Made by a program: the position numbers and the translations under genes
The notes under the pieces: model-generated
What the model saw: the letters and a program-made list of their open reading frames with translations, nothing else
The model's database searches: none
Told to the model about the DNA's origin: nothing
Assembly (NCBI RefSeq): GCF_020165495.1
Contig: NZ_JAIUIE010000001.1
Span: 434,001-498,000, forward strand
Origin: Mesorhizobium sp. BR1-1-16
GTDB lineage: Bacteria; Pseudomonadota; Alphaproteobacteria; Rhizobiales; Kaistiaceae
DNA: 64,000 nucleotides
Direction: 5' to 3'
Part shown: piece by piece, positions 19,629 through 28,473 of the stretch
How the letters are laid out: every line of letters starts with the position of its first letter
How positions within the stretch are numbered: the stretch's first letter is position 1

Positions 19629-20719
19629 GTCGGCCACTCGTCCTCTCGCGCCGCGGACTGCTCCTCGGGCTGGCTGGTTTCGTCGGCATGCGTGCCCTGC
19701 CAGGGCTCGCCGATGAAACGCCGCCATCCGATCGCGGCATCGGCGGAACCGGCATATCCTCGCAGACTGAATCGATCGGCTTCTTCGGTTCGATCCAGCG
19801 CTTCGGCAGCATCTTCGTCAACGGCGACCGCATCGCCTATGCCGACGATGTCGCCGTGACCATCGACGGACGGCGCAGCCGGCCGGTCGACATGCGGATC
19901 GGCCAGGTCGTCAGCGCGGTGGCGCACAAGCGCGATGGAACGCTGCAGACGGACCATATCGACATCCTGAGCGAGGTCGTCGGTCCGGTCGAGGCGCTCG
20001 ACGGTGAAAGCATGATCGTGCTCGGGCAGCGGGTTTCCCTCGGCACGACCGGGAGCCAGGACTTTGTGCTCGGCCAGCGCGTGGCCGTGAGCGGGCTGCG
20101 CCGGCCGGATGAAACCATCATTGCCCGCCTTGTCGAGCCCGCCGGCGGTCGTCCCGATCAGGTCGTGGGGACTGGCACCTATCGAGGCTGGACGCTCTAC
20201 ATCGGCGGGCTGTCCCTCTTCGGCCCCGACGCGCGCTATGACGGCCGCCGTGTCGTCGTGCGGGGCAACCGCACATTGCGCGGATTGATGGTTCGAAGCA
20301 TCGCGCTAGCCGGGCTCCCCGATGGCCCCGGCGTCACGCGGCTGTCGATCGAGGCTTACGTCTCACGCAATGGCAGCGAACTGCAGACCGGATCCGGCTT
20401 CGTCGTGAATGATTCGTCCGGAAGCGTTGCCACCATGGCCCCTGGCCAGCCCGCTATCCTCAATATCGATCTCGGCAGCGCATCTGGCGGCCGCCTGGGC
20501 AACATCCGCAGCGGCGCCGGCGGCGGTGATGGCGGCGGCCTGACGCTCCGCGAGGGCGTGATCGGCCGGATGCAGGACCAGTCTGCGGGGCAGGTGTCAC
20601 AGCAGCAGATGGCGACGCCCGACGGCAGCACAGGCATCGGCCGCGGCGTGCTCGGCCTGGCACCGGGCGCCCTTGGCGACCGGTGGCGTGGCGGTGGCGG
20701 CGGCCCCGGCGGTCCGTAA
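19625..20719 (+). CDS. DUF5666 domain secreted protein, Tat-type signal
   Basis: The 364-residue product starts with SRRGLLLGLAGFVGMRALPGLA, a twin-arginine-like signal sequence, so it is probably exported to the periplasm, perhaps folded. The mature part contains repeated small beta-barrel-like segments of the DUF5666 type (for example FGSIQRFGSIFVNGDRIAYADDVAVTIDG and VVGPVEALDGESMIVLGQRVSL). The C-terminus is Gly/Arg/Pro-rich (WRGGGGGPGGP). It overlaps the DUF6502 gene by 4 bp, so the two are translationally coupled. Function is unknown. Confidence 0.82.
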   Translation: MSRPLVLSRRGLLLGLAGFVGMRALPGLADETPPSDRGIGGTGISSQTESIGFFGSIQRFGSIFVNGDRIAYADDVAVTIDGRRSRPVDMRIGQVVSAVAHKRDGTLQTDHIDILSEVVGPVEALDGESMIVLGQRVSLGTTGSQDFVLGQRVAVSGLRRPDETIIARLVEPAGGRPDQVVGTGTYRGWTLYIGGLSLFGPDARYDGRRVVVRGNRTLRGLMVRSIALAGLPDGPGVTRLSIEAYVSRNGSELQTGSGFVVNDSSGSVATMAPGQPAILNIDLGSASGGRLGNIRSGAGGGDGGGLTLREGVIGRMQDQSAGQVSQQQMATPDGSTGIGRGVLGLAPGALGDRWRGGGGGPGGP

Positions 20720-20722
20720 AGT

Positions 20723-21196
20723 CTATTTTTCGACGATGATCGCCGTGCGTTCCATGCCGATATCGGCGACGGCGCGGAAGAACACGGCCGCATTCTGCGG
20801 GTCGAGCCGTACGCAGCCATGCGAAGCCGGGCTGCCGAGACGCTTCAGCTCCGTCGTGCCATGGACGGCGATGCCATCATTGAAGAACACCGAATAGGGC
20901 ATCGGGGCGTTCTCGTATTTCGTCGAGTGGTGCAGCTCGTCGATATAGTCGGGTCGGAACTGGCCCGGCGGGGTTTCGAAACCCTTGCGCCCCGTCGAAA
21001 TCTTCCAGCTATAGGTTTCCTTCTTGCCATCGCCGCGCTTGATCACGACCTGCATCCGCTGCTCGGCGATAGAGACCTTGGCATAGACACTGGCGGGGCC
21101 GGGAAACAGCACATTGGCCGAGGCAGGAGCGGCAAACGCTGCGAGGACGGCGGCTGAGGCGGTGAGGCGGGCGGCAAACGAAAAGCGGACGGTCAT
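20723..21196 (-). CDS. L,D-transpeptidase (YkuD domain), copy 1
   Basis: A 157-residue exported protein with a YkuD catalytic domain, which forms 3-3 peptidoglycan cross-links or attaches proteins to peptidoglycan. The signal peptide is about residues 1-28, ending AAPASA. The catalytic motif is HGTTELKRLGSPASHGCVRL, with the nucleophile Cys in SHGCVR. The ATG at 21196 was chosen because the signal peptide starts there; an upstream in-frame Met adds 16 unhelpful residues. It is convergent with the DUF5666 gene (3-bp gap). A close paralogue lies upstream. Confidence 0.9.
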   Translation of the reverse strand: MTVRFSFAARLTASAAVLAAFAAPASANVLFPGPASVYAKVSIAEQRMQVVIKRGDGKKETYSWKISTGRKGFETPPGQFRPDYIDELHHSTKYENAPMPYSVFFNDGIAVHGTTELKRLGSPASHGCVRLDPQNAAVFFRAVADIGMERTAIIVEK

Positions 21197-21292
21197 GGGG
21201 ATGTGAAGGCCGGCTGAGAGGTTGAGATGAGGACCTTGCGCCACGCTCGGCCCAGTTCGAGAAGTTCTAGGCGAAGCAACCCGGCGTGGTCA

Positions 21293-21306
21293 GTGACAAT
21301 CGTCAC
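21293..21306. promoter_or_regulatory. inverted repeat GTGAC-N4-GTCAC upstream of L,D-transpeptidase 1
   Basis: A 5-bp perfect inverted repeat with a 4-bp centre lies 97 bp upstream of the start of copy 1 and just downstream of the stop of copy 2. It may be an operator; no regulator can be named. Confidence 0.35.
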
Positions 21307-21333
21307 AATTCCCGCCGTTCTGCTTCGATTTTC

Positions 21334-21777
21334 CTAACGTGTGATCACAATGCGCACATTCCCCATGCCCTGATCGGACACCAGGCTGTAGAGCGTGCGC
21401 GCATTGTCGGGATGAAGGCGGATGCAGCCATGCGAGGCTGGCCGGCCGAGCGCCTTCAGATGTGACGTGCCATGCACGGCATAGCCGCCGAGGAAGAAGA
21501 TCGAACTCGGCATCGGCGCGTTGTCGTATTTCCTCGAATACCACATCCGATGCATGCGGGTCGGCCGGAACGAGCCGGTCGGCGTGCGATAGCCGGCGCG
21601 CGCCGTAGAGACGGCCCAGTCATAGCGCGGAATGCCGTCGACATAGACGACCATGGCCTGGGACGCGAGGCTGACCTGCGCGACGACCTCGGCGCGTGCG
21701 AGCGAAGGCAAGAGAAAGACGGCGAGGAAGACCCCGACGATAGCGGGAAGAGTCGAACGCCTGAAAGACATGCGCAT
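21334..21777 (-). CDS. L,D-transpeptidase (YkuD domain), copy 2
   Basis: A 147-residue paralogue of the preceding L,D-transpeptidase. It has a signal peptide (residues 1-29, ending LARA) and the catalytic motif HGTSHLKALGRPASHGCIRL with the active-site Cys. The two proteins share the layout SxAxxxMxVxxxG...W...STGRxGxxTPxGxFRP and a short C-terminal strand. Two in-frame ATGs (21777 and 21771) are both possible starts. The gene is separated from copy 1 by 137 bp, so each may have its own promoter. It is divergent from panB. Confidence 0.9.
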   Translation of the reverse strand: MRMSFRRSTLPAIVGVFLAVFLLPSLARAEVVAQVSLASQAMVVYVDGIPRYDWAVSTARAGYRTPTGSFRPTRMHRMWYSRKYDNAPMPSSIFFLGGYAVHGTSHLKALGRPASHGCIRLHPDNARTLYSLVSDQGMGNVRIVITR

Positions 21778-22005
21778 GAAAGTAAACGCTCGCTCGGCTT
21801 GTACGATGAGCGCAGACGTTGCACGAAAATGTTGAATAACTCGTAAGGAAGCCCGGGTATCCGCGGGGTGGGGCAAGGTTTTCGGGCTGCCATCGGCTGC
21901 GCTGGAGGCATGGCAGCCTGCACAAGAAAACGCTTCGGCTTGGCCGCCTTTCACCCTACTTAAGGCGCAACAAGATCGCGGCACCGCCGCACCGGGAGAA
22001 CGCTG

Positions 22006-22824
22006 ATGTCCGTCGAGGTCAATACCCGCCGCCTGACGGCGATCGATATCCGGGGCCGCAAGGGCGGTGAACCGATCGTCTCGCTCACCGCCTATCACGC
22101 CCATACCGCATCGATCATCGATCGCTTCGTCGATTTCATGCTGGTCGGTGATTCGCTCGGCATGGTGATGCACGGGCTCGAGACCACTGTTCCGGTAACG
22201 CTCGACATGATGATCCTGCAGGGGCAGGCGGTCATGCGCGGCTCGAAGCGGGCGCTCGTCGTCGTCGACCTGCCATTCGGCTCCTATGAGGAGAGCCCGG
22301 CTGTGGCCTTCCGCTCGGCGGCGCGCATCATGAAGGAAACCGGCTGCGGCGCGGTCAAGATGGAGGGCGGGCGCCACATGGCGGAGACCGTGCGCTTTCT
22401 CGTCGAGCGCGGCGTGCCGGTGATGGGCCATGTCGGGCTGACGCCGCAGTCGATCAACACGATGGGCGGCTTCAAGGTTCAGGGTCGCAGCGAGGAGAGC
22501 GCTGCGGCGGTTCTGGCCGATGCGGATGCGATCGCGGCGGCCGGCGCCTTCTCGATGGTCGTCGAGGGCGTGGTCGAACCGCTCGCCCGCGAAATCACGA
22601 CGCGCGTTCCGATCCCGACCATCGGTATTGGCGCGTCATCCGCTTGCGACGGGCAGATTCTCGTGCTGGAGGATATGCTCGGCCTTTCGCCGCGCGTACC
22701 GAAATTCGTCAAGCGCTATGGGGCGCTCGGGGCGCTCATCGAAGAATCGGTGGCCGCCTATGCCGAGGAAGTGCGCGCGCGTTCCTTCCCCGGCGAAGAC
22801 AATGTCTATCAGCCGAAGCGCTGA
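22006..22824 (+). CDS. panB: 3-methyl-2-oxobutanoate hydroxymethyltransferase
   Basis: PanB makes ketopantoate from 2-oxoisovalerate and methylene-tetrahydrofolate, the first committed step of pantothenate and CoA synthesis. The 272-residue product has the expected length and motifs [25 protein letters not shown] and [29 protein letters not shown] precedes the ATG. No panC is next to it here. A hairpin follows the stop, so the gene appears to be transcribed alone. Confidence 0.97.
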   Translation: MSVEVNTRRLTAIDIRGRKGGEPIVSLTAYHAHTASIIDRFVDFMLVGDSLGMVMHGLETTVPVTLDMMILQGQAVMRGSKRALVVVDLPFGSYEESPAVAFRSAARIMKETGCGAVKMEGGRHMAETVRFLVERGVPVMGHVGLTPQSINTMGGFKVQGRSEESAAAVLADADAIAAAGAFSMVVEGVVEPLAREITTRVPIPTIGIGASSACDGQILVLEDMLGLSPRVPKFVKRYGALGALIEESVAAYAEEVRARSFPGEDNVYQPKR

Positions 22825-22831
22825 GAAAGCC

Positions 22832-22855
22832 GCCGGATTCATCGCGGAATCCGGC
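22832..22855 (+). terminator. likely terminator after panB
   Basis: A perfect 9-bp stem (GCCGGATTC / GAATCCGGC) with a 6-base loop begins 7 bp after the panB stop and is followed by CATTTG. The T tract is short, so termination may be partial. Confidence 0.55.
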
Positions 22856-22858
22856 CAT

Positions 22859-22887
22859 TTGCCAGCCGGTAGGCGCTTCTATATGGT
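22859..22887 (+). promoter_or_regulatory. predicted promoter of yfgM-der
   Basis: TTGCCA (22859-22864) and TATGGT (22882-22887) have a 17-bp spacer and lie 34 bp before the YfgM-like gene, directly after the panB hairpin. An overlapping TATATG at 15 bp is a second option. Confidence 0.4.
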
Positions 22888-22920
22888 GCCGGCCGCTGAC
22901 CGGCGACCGGACGGGGAACG

Positions 22921-23598
22921 ATGACCGATATCTTTCATGAAGTCGAAGAGGATCTGCGCAGGGAGCAGGCGAAGCGCCTCTGGCGTCGCTTTGGACCCTA
23001 TGTCCTCATCGTCGCGGTCCTGATCGTCGTCGGGACGGCCGGCTGGCGCGGCTGGCTCTATTGGCGTGAGCAGCAGGCTGCCGCGACGGGTGATCGCTTC
23101 GTCGCCGCGCTGCAACTCGCCGAGGACGGCAAGAAGGACGAGGCGCTCAAGGCGCTGCAGGACCTCTCGCAGACCGGCACTGGTGGCTACCCCGTCCTCG
23201 CGCAGTTCCGCGCCGCGGCCGAGATGGCGGGCACCGGTAAGACCGACGATGCCGTCAAGGCCTTCGACACGATCGCTTCGAACGGCTCGACGCCTCCGCT
23301 CTTGAAGGCGATGGCGCGCCTCCGCGCCGCCATGCTGCTGGTCGATACCGTCGATCTCGCGGGCATGAAGACGCGTCTCGACGATCTCGCCGCGACCGGC
23401 GGACCCTGGCGCAACTCGGCGCGCGAACTGCTCGGCCTCACGGCTTGGCGGGTTGGCGATCTCGAGGCGGCACGCGGCTATTTCACCGAAATCTCGGATG
23501 ATCCGACGGCGCCGCAGTCGACCAAGGCCCGCGCCAATCTCATGCTGGAGTTGATCCGCTCCAAGGTCGGCGACGTCAAGGCGCCCGCCAAGACGTGA
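22921..23598 (+). CDS. YfgM-like tetratricopeptide-repeat membrane protein
   Basis: A 225-residue protein with a cytoplasmic N-terminus (MTDIFHEVEEDLRREQAKRLWRR), one membrane helix at about residues 28-45 and a periplasmic Ala/Leu-rich helical region of TPR type. This is the layout of YfgM, an ancillary protein of the SecYEG translocon in E. coli. Position upstream of der supports the call. Unlike the common order yfgM-bamB-der, no bamB gene lies between them. Confidence 0.85.
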   Translation: MTDIFHEVEEDLRREQAKRLWRRFGPYVLIVAVLIVVGTAGWRGWLYWREQQAAATGDRFVAALQLAEDGKKDEALKALQDLSQTGTGGYPVLAQFRAAAEMAGTGKTDDAVKAFDTIASNGSTPPLLKAMARLRAAMLLVDTVDLAGMKTRLDDLAATGGPWRNSARELLGLTAWRVGDLEAARGYFTEISDDPTAPQSTKARANLMLELIRSKVGDVKAPAKT

Positions 23599-23720
23599 TC
23601 GACTGAGGACGACCCGGCGCAGCTTCGCGTAGGGCGAGGCTGGCGTTGCCGGCTTGGCCGGCGGCGCGGCGGCGGGCTATGATGATCGGGAACGCCCGGT
23701 CCAACCGGAAGCACGAGATC

Positions 23721-25124
23721 ATGTCCTTCACCGCCGCCATTATCGGCCGTCCCAATGTCGGCAAGTCGACGCTCTTCAACCGGCTTGTTGGCTCGAAGAT
23801 CGCCCTTGTCGACGATACCCCTGGCGTCACCCGCGACCGCCGTCCGGGTGAGGCGAGGATCGGCGATCTCAATTTCACGATCATCGACACCGCCGGCCTC
23901 GAAGAAGCCGATCCCGCCAGCCTCGAGGGCCGCATGCGCGCCCAGACTGAAGCGGCGATTGCCGAGGCGGATGTCTCGCTGTTCCTGATCGACGCGCGCG
24001 TCGGCGTGACGCCGGTTGACGAGCATTTCGCCGATCTGCTGCGCCGCGTCGGCAAGCCGGTCGTGCTCATCGCCAACAAGGCTGAGGGCAAGGTCGGCGA
24101 GGACGGCGTCATGGAGGCCTACAGCCTCGGCTTCGGCGAGCCGGTGGCCATCTCGGCCGAGCATGGCCAGGGCATGGCCGATCTCTTCAATGCGCTCCTG
24201 CCGTTCGAAATCCGAGAGGAAGAAACGGACGAACAAGAGGGCGAGGACGAGGTCCTGATCGGCCCCGACGGCGAAGAGATCTTCCCGGAGATCGATCCCG
24301 CCAAGCCAATCAAGGTCGCCATCGTCGGCCGCCCCAATGCCGGAAAGTCGACGCTGATCAATACGATGCTCGGCGAGGAGCGACTGCTCACAGGCCCCGA
24401 AGCCGGCATCACCCGCGATTCGATTTCCGTCGACTGGGTCTGGCGCGACCGCCGCATCAACCTCTTCGACACGGCCGGCATGCGCAAGAAGGCGCGCGTC
24501 GAACAGAAGCTCGAGAAGCTCTCGGTCGGTGATGCGCTGCGCTCGATCCGCTTCGCGGAAGTCGTCGTGCTGATGCTCGACGCGACCATGCCGTTCGAGA
24601 AGCAGGACCTGCAGATCGCCGATCTCGTGGCCCGCGAGGGCAGGGCGCTCGTGATCGCACTCAACAAGTGGGATCTGATCGAGGATCGCCAAAAGGCGAT
24701 GGCGGAGCTGCGCGAGATGGCCGAGCGGCTGCTGCCGCAGGTGCGCGGCGTTCCGCTGGTGCCGCTCTCCGGCCTGACAGGCTCGGGTATCGACAAGCTG
24801 ATGACCGAGCTCATGAAGGTCTATGCGACGTGGAACAAGCGCGTTCCGACCGCGGCGCTCAACAAATGGCTGGCCGGCGTGCTGGAGCATCATCCGCCGC
24901 CAGCCGTCTCCGGCCGCCGCATCAAGCTGCGCTACATGACGCAGCACAAGGCGCGTCCGCCTACTTTCGTCGCCTTCTGCTCGCGCCCCGAAGCGCTGCC
25001 AGAGGCCTATACCCGTTATCTGATCAATGGTCTCCGCGAAGCCTTCGACCTGAAGGCCGTGCCGCTGCGCCTCGTGATGCGCAAGGGCGAAAATCCCTAT
25101 GACGACAAGGACAAGCGCCGCTGA
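23721..25124 (+). CDS. der: ribosome biogenesis GTPase Der
   Basis: Der (EngA) is an essential double-GTPase that helps assemble the 50S ribosomal subunit. The 467-residue product has two G domains, with P-loops GRPNVGKST near residue 9 and GRPNAGKST near 204, matching DTAG motifs, NKAE and NKWD specificity motifs, and a C-terminal KH-like domain. The two G domains are joined by an acidic stretch ([13 protein letters not shown]). The ATG at 23721 gives the standard start [16 protein letters not shown]; an upstream in-frame start would add an unsupported leader. Confidence 0.97.
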   Translation: MSFTAAIIGRPNVGKSTLFNRLVGSKIALVDDTPGVTRDRRPGEARIGDLNFTIIDTAGLEEADPASLEGRMRAQTEAAIAEADVSLFLIDARVGVTPVDEHFADLLRRVGKPVVLIANKAEGKVGEDGVMEAYSLGFGEPVAISAEHGQGMADLFNALLPFEIREEETDEQEGEDEVLIGPDGEEIFPEIDPAKPIKVAIVGRPNAGKSTLINTMLGEERLLTGPEAGITRDSISVDWVWRDRRINLFDTAGMRKKARVEQKLEKLSVGDALRSIRFAEVVVLMLDATMPFEKQDLQIADLVAREGRALVIALNKWDLIEDRQKAMAELREMAERLLPQVRGVPLVPLSGLTGSGIDKLMTELMKVYATWNKRVPTAALNKWLAGVLEHHPPPAVSGRRIKLRYMTQHKARPPTFVAFCSRPEALPEAYTRYLINGLREAFDLKAVPLRLVMRKGENPYDDKDKRR

Positions 25125-25139
25125 TCGAGGCGCTACGGC

Positions 25140-25838
25140 TCAAACATGTGTGAGCAAGGCGCGCAGTCGGTCCGGCTCGCGCAGGATGACGCGGCGATAG
25201 GCCAGCTCGACGAGCTTGGCCTCGTTGAGCTCGTGCAGGATGGCAGCCACAGTGGTGCGGGCGAGATTGGCCATCGCTGCCAGATCTTCATGGCTGAGAT
25301 CGATCGGCGGTGGCACGGGGTCCAGACCCGGAGCCAGGCGGCAGCCGCCCAGTCGCAGCAGCGTCGCGATCATCCGGCGCCGGTCGTCGCGGATCATCAG
25401 ATCGTTCAGCGCGGTCATCGCGGTGCTGACATGATCGAAGGTCAGGCGCGCGACCGCCTTCCAACCGATCGGCTGGCTCTCCAGGATCGACAGGATCGCC
25501 GGCAGCGGCAGCAGCAGAACCTCGCTGAGACGCCCCGCCGAGAGACCCACGACGCGCGGCCCCCGCGAAATCAGCGGGCCTTCACCGATCCAGATGCCTG
25601 GCTGCATGATATGGGCGAAGAACGGACCATCCTCGGCTGAGGCGACGCTGACACGGACGCTGCCCGAGATCAGGCAGTAGATGCCGCCGGGTCCGTCGCC
25701 GACCGAATAGATGACCTGAGACGGGTCGAACCGCTGCAGCACGCAGCGCTCGATCACGGCGGAGCGAAAGCTCTCAGGCGCTTCACGAAGCCAGGTATCG
25801 CGTATCGCGATCTCGCGCGCGGCCTCGATCGACGTCAT
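25140..25838 (-). CDS. Crp/Fnr family transcription regulator
   Basis: A 232-residue regulator with an N-terminal cyclic-nucleotide-binding-like beta-barrel (about residues 25-125) and a C-terminal helix-turn-helix (IDLSHEDLAAMANLARTTVAAILHELNEAKLVEL). It lacks the N-terminal Cys cluster of oxygen-sensing FNR. The phosphate-binding cassette (GEGPLISRGPRVVGLSAG) departs from the CRP consensus, so the ligand is uncertain. The ATG at 25838 is preceded by GAGGAAAATCG; an ATG 15 bp further upstream is possible. It is divergent from the sulfatase gene, which it may control, and convergent with der. Confidence 0.88.
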   Translation of the reverse strand: MTSIEAAREIAIRDTWLREAPESFRSAVIERCVLQRFDPSQVIYSVGDGPGGIYCLISGSVRVSVASAEDGPFFAHIMQPGIWIGEGPLISRGPRVVGLSAGRLSEVLLLPLPAILSILESQPIGWKAVARLTFDHVSTAMTALNDLMIRDDRRRMIATLLRLGGCRLAPGLDPVPPPIDLSHEDLAAMANLARTTVAAILHELNEAKLVELAYRRVILREPDRLRALLTHV

Positions 25839-25853
25839 CGATTTTCCTCGCAT

Positions 25854-25869
25854 TGTCCGTCGGCGGACA
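25854..25869. promoter_or_regulatory. inverted repeat TGTCCG-N4-CGGACA in the crp/sulfatase intergenic region
   Basis: A perfect 6-bp inverted repeat with a 4-bp centre lies 15 bp upstream of the Crp/Fnr-type gene start and 128 bp upstream of the sulfatase. It is a candidate operator, perhaps autoregulatory. Confidence 0.45.
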
Positions 25870-25997
25870 GTCTCCCACCGTCCGCCATGTTAGGCAACGG
25901 CGAGGGCGGACGCCGGGGGCCCGTCGAGGGGTCGCGTCTCGCAAGGGGCGCGGGCAGCTTGGGAGGCGTTCGCCCCACATCACTGTGGGAGACAATC

Positions 25998-27563
25998 ATG
26001 AGACGATCGTTTCGAGGTGGCTGGCTCGCTGCCTGCCTCGCCACCGCTGCCGCGCTGGCCGCGCCCGCTGCGGGAGCTGCCGACAAGAAGCCCAATATTC
26101 TCGTGATCTGGGGCGACGACATCGGCGGCTTCAATATCAGCGCCTACAATCAGGGAATGATGGGCTACCGCACGCCCAACATCGATTCGATCGCGCATGA
26201 GGGCGCGCTTTTCACCGATTGGTATGGCCAGCAGAGCTGCACGGCCGGCCGCGCCGCCTTCATCACCGGCCAGTCGCCGATCCGCACAGGCCTTACCAAG
26301 GTCGGGTTGCCTGGCTCGCCAGAAGGCATGAAGGCCGAAGACCCGACGATTGCGACGCTGCTGAAGCCGCTTGGCTATGCGACGGGGCAGTTCGGCAAGA
26401 ACCATCTCGGCGACCGAGACGAGATGCTGCCGACCGCGCATGGCTTCGACGAGTTCTTCGGCAATCTGTACCATTTGAATGCCGAGGAGGAGCCGGAGAA
26501 TCCGGATTATCCGGCCGGCGCCGACTTCAAGAAGCGATTCGGACCGCGCGGCGTGATCCATTCCTGGGCGCTGCCCGATGGCGGCCAGAAGATCGTCGAC
26601 ACCGGTCCGCTGACTCGCAAACGGATGGAGACGGTCGACGAGGAAGTCACGAAGTCGGCTCTCGACTTCATGGACAAGGCCCATCAGGACGGCAAGCCGT
26701 TCTTCGTCTGGTGGAATTCGACCCGGATGCATGTCTTCACGCATCTGAAGCCGTCGTCTGAAGGCAAGACCGGGCTCGGCATCTATGCCGATGGCATGGT
26801 CGAGCATGACGGGATGGTCGGACAGCTGCTCGACGAGCTGAAAAAGCTCGGCATCGAGAATGACACCATCGTCATGTATTCGACCGACAACGGCGCCGAA
26901 ACCTTCACCTGGCCCGACGGCGGCACGACGATGTTCCGCGGCGAGAAGAACACCAACTGGGAAGGCGGCTATCGCGTCCCCTCGGTGATCCGCTGGCCTG
27001 GCGTCATCAAGCCGGGCACGGTTGTCAACGACATCGCGGCGCATGAGGACATGCTGACGACGCTGGTCGCCGCCGCCGGAGATCCGAACGCCAAGGACGA
27101 GCTTCTCAAGGGCAAGACCATCGGCGGCCGCGACTACAAGGTTCATCTCGACGGCTATGATCTCGGCCCGGCGCTGAAGGGCGACGGCGCCTGGCCCCGG
27201 CACGAGTTCATCTATTGGACCGATGACGGCAGTGTCGCGGCGCTGCGCTACGACAATTGGAAGGTCACGTTCCTCGAGCAGGATGCGCTCGGTCTTCGCG
27301 TCTGGCAGGACCCGTTCAAGGAACTGCGCGCGCCGCTCCTGACCAATCTCCGAATGGATCCGTTCGAACGGGCCGAAGAGGAGAACGCGATGGGCTTCCA
27401 GCGCTGGTACATGGAACGGATGTTCGCCATGGCTCCGGCCGGCGCCTATGTCGGCGCCTGGCTGCAGAGCTTCAAGGATTTCCCGCCGCGTCAGAAGCCG
27501 GGCAGCTTCAATCTGAGCCGTGTGATGGAAGCCGTCACAGCCGGCTCACAGGGCAGCCAGTAA
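25998..27563 (+). CDS. secreted arylsulfatase-type sulfatase
   Basis: A 521-residue hydrolase of the type I sulfatase family with an N-terminal signal peptide (about residues 1-27, ending AAGA), hence periplasmic. Metal and active-site features are the WGDD pair at residues 40-41, the formylglycine signature C81-T-A-G-R85 within SCTAGRAAFITG, and STDNGAE plus GEKNTNWEGGYRVP downstream. Cys81 must be converted to formylglycine by a maturation enzyme, which is not in this window. The ATG at 25998 has GGGAGA 6 bp upstream; an earlier in-frame ATG is not supported. The natural substrate is unknown. Confidence 0.9.
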   Translation: MRRSFRGGWLAACLATAAALAAPAAGAADKKPNILVIWGDDIGGFNISAYNQGMMGYRTPNIDSIAHEGALFTDWYGQQSCTAGRAAFITGQSPIRTGLTKVGLPGSPEGMKAEDPTIATLLKPLGYATGQFGKNHLGDRDEMLPTAHGFDEFFGNLYHLNAEEEPENPDYPAGADFKKRFGPRGVIHSWALPDGGQKIVDTGPLTRKRMETVDEEVTKSALDFMDKAHQDGKPFFVWWNSTRMHVFTHLKPSSEGKTGLGIYADGMVEHDGMVGQLLDELKKLGIENDTIVMYSTDNGAETFTWPDGGTTMFRGEKNTNWEGGYRVPSVIRWPGVIKPGTVVNDIAAHEDMLTTLVAAAGDPNAKDELLKGKTIGGRDYKVHLDGYDLGPALKGDGAWPRHEFIYWTDDGSVAALRYDNWKVTFLEQDALGLRVWQDPFKELRAPLLTNLRMDPFERAEEENAMGFQRWYMERMFAMAPAGAYVGAWLQSFKDFPPRQKPGSFNLSRVMEAVTAGSQGSQ

Positions 27564-27595
27564 GCGGACCCTGACCAAGCCCCAAGAGAAACATG

Positions 27596-27626
27596 CGGCG
27601 GCGCCCGGCGAGGGGGCCGCCGTTTT
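27596..27626 (+). terminator. intrinsic terminator after the sulfatase gene
   Basis: A GC-rich stem (CGGCGGC then CCC, one mismatch) with a GGCGA loop ends in TTTT. It overlaps the SDR stop codon on the other strand by one base, so it may end transcription from both sides. Confidence 0.7.
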
Positions 27627-28363
27627 CATGCGAGGAGCCGCGTCACGCTGCGCGAGGGATATTCGAAACGCGTTCCGTGATCCATGAAATCGGGTGCGAG
27701 CATGCGGACGATATCTGGCGCGACGACGCTCGGATGCTCGATGGTCGTAGGATCCTCGCCCGGCGCTGCCTTGGCGCGCATCTGCGTCCTGAGGCGGCCG
27801 GGATCGAACAGGTTGACGCGGATCGGTGTCGTGGCGACTTCCGCGGCATAGGTGCGGACGAGCATCTCGAGCGCCGCCTTCGAAGTTGCATAGGCGCCCC
27901 AGAACGGTCGGTGAGCGGTTCCGACGCTCGATGTCATGAAGAGCGCCCGGCCGGCGTCCGAGCGCTGCAGCAAGGGATCGAGCGATCGGATCAGCCGGTA
28001 GTTCGCCGTGACGTTGACCGTCATGACGTCGTTCCAGTCCTTCTGGTCGAGATGCGCCACTGGCGTGATCAGGCCGAGCAATGCGGCATTGCCGAACAGT
28101 CCGTCCAGTTTGCCCCAGCGCTCATAGATGGAGAGGCCGAGCCGATCGATCGCGTCGAGATCGCGCAGATCCAGCGGTACCAGCGTGGCGCTGCCGCCCT
28201 TGGCCTTGATCGCGTCATCAAGCTCCTCCAGCGCGCCGACGGTCTTGGCGATGGCGATCACATGGGCGCCGGCCGCGCCGAGCGCGATCGCCGCGTTCCA
28301 GCCGATGCCGCGCGAAGCGCCAGTGACGACCACGATGCGGCCGGAGAGATCGGGAGAGGTCAT
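27626..28363 (-). CDS. SDR family oxidoreductase
   Basis: A 245-residue short-chain dehydrogenase/reductase of classical size. The NAD(P)-binding motif TGASRGIG is at about residues 14-21, and the active-site pattern has S in FMTSSVG and Y-x3-K in YATSK. The substrate cannot be predicted. It lies downstream of purF on the same strand, a neighbourhood that is common in this order, but a terminator-like hairpin separates them. Confidence 0.9.
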   Translation of the reverse strand: MTSPDLSGRIVVVTGASRGIGWNAAIALGAAGAHVIAIAKTVGALEELDDAIKAKGGSATLVPLDLRDLDAIDRLGLSIYERWGKLDGLFGNAALLGLITPVAHLDQKDWNDVMTVNVTANYRLIRSLDPLLQRSDAGRALFMTSSVGTAHRPFWGAYATSKAALEMLVRTYAAEVATTPIRVNLFDPGRLRTQMRAKAAPGEDPTTIEHPSVVAPDIVRMLAPDFMDHGTRFEYPSRSVTRLLA

Positions 28364-28450
28364 GGGGCTTGCTTTGGCTAGAGGGTATTCGCGAGGCTGG
28401 CGTCGTCAGGGACCAGCCGCGCGCCGCTGTGCCCTGGTGGCAAAATGGAA

Positions 28451-28473
28451 GACGCCGCGCTCGCGGCGGCGTC
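28451..28473 (-). terminator. intrinsic terminator after purF
   Basis: An 8-bp stem (GACGCCGC / GCGGCGTC) with a 7-base loop abuts the purF stop codon; on the minus strand it is followed by TTCCATTTTG. Confidence 0.65.
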
